Assembly (NCBI GenBank): GCA_023398955.1
Contig: JAEWRL010000045.1
Span: 1-7,834 of the forward strand
Source of the DNA: Pseudomonadota bacterium
GTDB lineage: Bacteria > Myxococcota_A > Polyangia > Polyangiales > Polyangiaceae
DNA length: 7,834 nt
Direction: 5' to 3'
The notes under the pieces are model-generated. The model did not search any database. It was not told the DNA's origin and was given only the letters and a program-made list of their open reading frames with translations. Shown piece after piece: positions 5,820-7,834 of the stretch (positions within the stretch are counted from its first letter, which is position 1; each line of letters opens with the position of its first letter). The translations under genes and the position numbers were made by a program.

Positions 5820-7172
5820 CTACAGCGTGCTCCACTTCCGGCGCAGCATCGGACCGCGCGAGGACCGAATGACACTGAGCGCCGCTCGATTCACGTCAAT
5901 GGCGTCTCGGAAGTCACGCAGTTGCCCGCGAACCCCGACCCCCTGAAGATTCAGGAGCAAGCTCTCGGCCGCGTCGAGTAGGCGCTCGTGCGCATCGGCA
6001 GTGTCGTCGAAGGTTCCGAGCCGCGCCCCCTTGACCTGCGACCAGAGTGTCTGAAGGTAATGCCGAAAGGCACTCTGCTCCGTCCACCGTACCGTCGTCG
6101 GCTGGACGCCGGAGAAGAGAACGTCTGCGTGCGCGCTGCCAAACGACGGTGGCGGCGCCATCTGTGCCAGCACCCCCTGCTTCTTCGCGATGTCGAGGAA
6201 TGGCAGCTTATACTCGGACAACGACTGAGGGCAGTAGAACCAAATGGCTCGCTGCTTTATCTCCTCGTCGTACTGCGCCCGGAACTTGTTCGGGGGAAAC
6301 GACCGAACATTCATCCAGGTTCCGGATGCCATCCAGTTGGCGTCTACGCAGGCGAGGGCCAGCATCTGATGGTTGCAGTAACCCTTCATGCTTCCGAACC
6401 ACAGCCAGGGCAGTTCATCGGTCCGACCGAACCCCGCGATGCCTCGACGCCCGTCGTCCCCCATGTCTGAGAACCGCCCGTGCTCACGGAAGAGTCGGGC
6501 GGCCTCTTCAAGGATGGCGAGCCTGCCCGGTATCCTATGCTTCCGGTCATTCTTCACCCGACGGAAGTATTGCTCCCAACTCTCCGTGAACAGCGGCACA
6601 TCCAGCAGAGGTCGGACTCGTTTCTTTGACCCTGCCGGAGATGCGTAGGTGCCAGAAAGCGGGCCGAGCCGCTTCTGCTGACGCGCCCAAAAGCCTCGGT
6701 ATGCTTCAAGATCATCCACCCCAACACTCGTCCCGAGGAGACGGTACCTATCCAGGGCGGCGACAATGGCGCCCTGTGCGTCGCCGGCCCCGCTGTCGTC
6801 CTGGCTGATCCAAACGGCCGTCTCGGAGTTTGTGCTGAAAGCAGCTTGCGTGAAGTTGGGGCTCCCGACGAGGCAGTCCCAACGGCCCCCTCCATGATCG
6901 AAGTAGTACAGCTTTGGATGGAACACACCGCTCGGATTCAGGACGAATTGGGCGTTGGGATGCTCCATGAATGCTGCAATGAAATCCGGATCGGTCTGGT
7001 AGAAGTGTGTACCGATGGTGAGTTGGTCGATCTTCGATCGTTGGCTCCTGAGCAGCTTGAAGCCGGGCGCGTTGCTCGAAGCCCAGGCGACCGCCCACCG
7101 GCTTCGCTTGCATCTCCTCAGTAGGCTCGCAAGTGCCGCCTCAATGTCTGAGTTGGTCGACAGAAACCGCAT
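5820..7172 (-). CDS. Phospholipase D-like (single HKD) nuclease-family protein
   Basis: This 450-residue protein has one complete HKD motif near its N-terminus: H85-x-K87-x4-D92, then the GSPN of VGSPNFT (103-106) and a distal NSE (115-117). That pattern is typical of PLD-superfamily nucleases, including the catalytic domain of BfiI-type restriction enzymes and other phage-defence proteins. Enzymes with a single HKD normally dimerise to build the active site. Residues 1-84 give the expected alpha/beta start (VAWASSNAPGF, LTIGTHF). Residues about 150-450 contain no domain I recognise, though WLWFGSMKGYCNHQML and RAIWFYCPQSLSEYKLPF look like folded globular sequence and could specify substrate or partner. 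There is no signal peptide or membrane segment. It converges on the Shedu-fusion gene with 58 bases between stops. The ATG at 7172 has no strong ribosome site. A lipid hydrolase is possible but less likely. Confidence 0.78.
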   Translation of the reverse strand: MRFLSTNSDIEAALASLLRRCKRSRWAVAWASSNAPGFKLLRSQRSKIDQLTIGTHFYQTDPDFIAAFMEHPNAQFVLNPSGVFHPKLYYFDHGGGRWDCLVGSPNFTQAAFSTNSETAVWISQDDSGAGDAQGAIVAALDRYRLLGTSVGVDDLEAYRGFWARQQKRLGPLSGTYASPAGSKKRVRPLLDVPLFTESWEQYFRRVKNDRKHRIPGRLAILEEAARLFREHGRFSDMGDDGRRGIAGFGRTDELPWLWFGSMKGYCNHQMLALACVDANWMASGTWMNVRSFPPNKFRAQYDEEIKQRAIWFYCPQSLSEYKLPFLDIAKKQGVLAQMAPPPSFGSAHADVLFSGVQPTTVRWTEQSAFRHYLQTLWSQVKGARLGTFDDTADAHERLLDAAESLLLNLQGVGVRGQLRDFRDAIDVNRAALSVIRSSRGPMLRRKWSTL

Positions 7173-7500
7173 GCGGTTGATACTTCGCTGAACTCCGAGC
7201 TGCGAGCAATCTCTGTCTCGCGGGGGGCCCGAGTTCGCTTCGTCGGGATCATATCCGCGCCTCGCGTGTCAGGAAATCGCTGTCACTCTGCAAGTCGAGG
7301 CGGTGTGTCGTGGCCGAATACGCGCCGGCGCGAGCGGACCTTCATCGCCCGATGACCGACGTCCAAGTGGTGCTCCCTCCCCGGAGCACCACTTGGAGCA
7401 CCACTTCGACGTAACGGCTGGGTCGCCCGGGTCACGCCTGATTGCGCAATTTCAGCTACTTGTAACGACTAGAAACGCTGAGAAACGCCGTCCCGTGCTT
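7173..7500. other. Non-coding stretch upstream of the HKD gene, to the tRNA junction
   Basis: About 330 bases carry no convincing gene on either strand. The stretch should hold the promoter of the leftward HKD gene; the minus strand has a TATGAT about 80 bases before the start, but with no matching -35 box. It also holds the palindrome at 7363-7396. The position between cargo and a tRNA junction would suit an attachment-site region with integrase arm sites, which is inference. Confidence 0.5.
7363..7406. repeat. 14-bp-arm palindrome with a tandem half-repeat
   Basis: CCAAGTGGTGCTCC (7363-7376) and its exact reverse complement (7383-7396) flank a 6-nt loop CTCCCC. AGCACCACTT is then repeated directly (7385-7394 and 7397-7406, 12-base period). 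There is no T-run, so this is unlikely to be a terminator. It could be an operator or an integrase/excisionase binding site close to the tRNA junction. Confidence 0.6.
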
Positions 7501-7542
7501 TTGCCAAGGTTGACGTCGAGGGTTCGAATCCCTTCTCCCGCT
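7501..7542 (+). tRNA. 3' half of tRNA-Gly(GCC), probable integration-site (att) remnant
   Basis: From TTGCCAA (anticodon loop, anticodon GCC) the sequence follows a bacterial tRNA-Gly: anticodon-stem strand GGTTG, a five-base variable segment, T-arm GAGGG-TTCGAAT-CCCTT, acceptor strand CTCCCGC and discriminator T. The upstream sequence does not supply the other half: the 5' anticodon stem would need CAACC but has TGCTT, and no D-arm or GCGGGAG acceptor strand is present. Homology therefore starts exactly at the anticodon loop, a common crossover point for tyrosine integrases. CCA is not encoded. The fragment is not a functional tRNA. Confidence 0.85.
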
Positions 7543-7553
7543 CCGCAACGGGT

Positions 7554-7586
7554 AAGGCCAGTAGCGATGCTGGCCTTCCTTTTTTT
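7554..7586 (+). terminator. Rho-independent terminator of the tRNA-Gly locus
   Basis: An 8-bp perfect stem AAGGCCAG/CTGGCCTT with an 8-nt loop is followed by CC and seven T residues. It lies 12 bases after the tRNA fragment in the same direction, as expected for the native tRNA terminator left behind on the chromosome side of the integration. Confidence 0.85.
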
Positions 7587-7596
7587 GTCTCCTCGC

Positions 7597-7834
7597 TCAG
7601 GAGGCAAGGTATCCATCCGGTGGTACCCACCATAGATCGGCCGACTCGTAGAATCGCGCGGTCGCAGCGGGAAACCACGGGGAGCGCACGGAGTTGCTCG
7701 CCAACCGGCGGATGCGGGCCAGCACCGGCATACCCTCCGAGATACACGAGGACAGGATGTTCCTATTTTCGAAGTGTTGCTTCGGGGGATTCTGCGTCAG
7801 CGCGAGATTGAGTCTTCTTCCACTGCGCGGGCAG
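7597..7834 (-). CDS. C-terminal end of an unidentified protein (partial)
   Basis: A frame on the minus strand is open from the right edge of the window to a TGA at 7599-7597. Its last ~45 residues read like real protein (EGMPVLARIRRL, WFPAATARFYESADLWW, then VPPDGYLAS at the end). The start lies outside the window. I do not recognise the family. It ends facing the tRNA terminator, and it would be the first chromosomal gene beyond the island junction. Only 79 codons are visible, so the call is tentative. Confidence 0.45.
   Translation of the reverse strand, partial: CPRSGRRLNLALTQNPPKQHFENRNILSSCISEGMPVLARIRRLASNSVRSPWFPAATARFYESADLWWVPPDGYLAS

Noticed and set aside
7440..7542. Complete tRNA-Gly gene
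   Set aside because: No D-arm, 5' acceptor strand or 5' anticodon stem partner exists upstream of 7501. Only the 3' half is present.
7469..7747. Minus-strand frame containing REKGFEPSTSTLA
   Set aside because: This is the well-known false protein produced by translating the antisense of a tRNA 3' end. It runs through the tRNA fragment and its terminator, so it is not a gene.

Overview
This is a high-GC bacterial window of accessory character. Codon use, the IS21-type transposon, the large-serine-recombinase style and the tRNA-Gly(GCC) sequence would suit a Myxococcota/Polyangia-like or other high-GC proteobacterial genome. That assignment is an inference; the window contains no phylogenetic marker beyond a tRNA fragment.

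Layout, left to right. (1) Positions 116-3178 hold an IS21-family insertion sequence. istA (DDE transposase) and istB (AAA+ helper) lie on the minus strand and overlap by ATGA. Eight 18-bp IstA-type end repeats lie inside the tips, three on the left and five on the right. A tiny perfect hairpin has been inserted into the left tip. The IS is flanked not by a target duplication but by about 115 bp of inverted repeat (1-115 against 3179-3292), which looks like a recombination scar. (2) Positions about 3381-4453 hold a decayed site-specific recombination module: the C-terminal part of a large serine recombinase, broken by a +1 frameshift inside its zinc ribbon, and a coupled small HTH protein that seems to be cut short by an in-frame TGA. 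(3) Positions 4562-7172 hold two intact convergent genes of probable defence function. The first is a pentapeptide-repeat protein fused to a Shedu (SduA/DUF4263-like) PD-(D/E)XK nuclease domain. The second is a single-HKD phospholipase-D-like nuclease. (4) Positions 7173-7500 are non-coding apart from a strong 14-bp-arm palindrome. (5) Positions 7501-7542 are the exact 3' half of a tRNA-Gly(GCC) gene, starting at the anticodon loop and followed by the tRNA's own intrinsic terminator. This is the classic footprint of integration into a tRNA gene. (6) The right edge carries the C-terminal end of an unidentified minus-strand gene, probably on the chromosome side of the junction.

Reading these together, everything left of about 7500 is probably the distal end of a genomic island integrated at tRNA-Gly. 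It carries a nuclease-based defence cargo next to recombinase wreckage and a later IS21 insertion. The strongest candidate for something undescribed is the pentapeptide-repeat/Shedu fusion, in which a DNA-mimic-shaped or protein-binding beta-helix replaces the usual Shedu sensor domain, paired tail-to-tail with an HKD nuclease.
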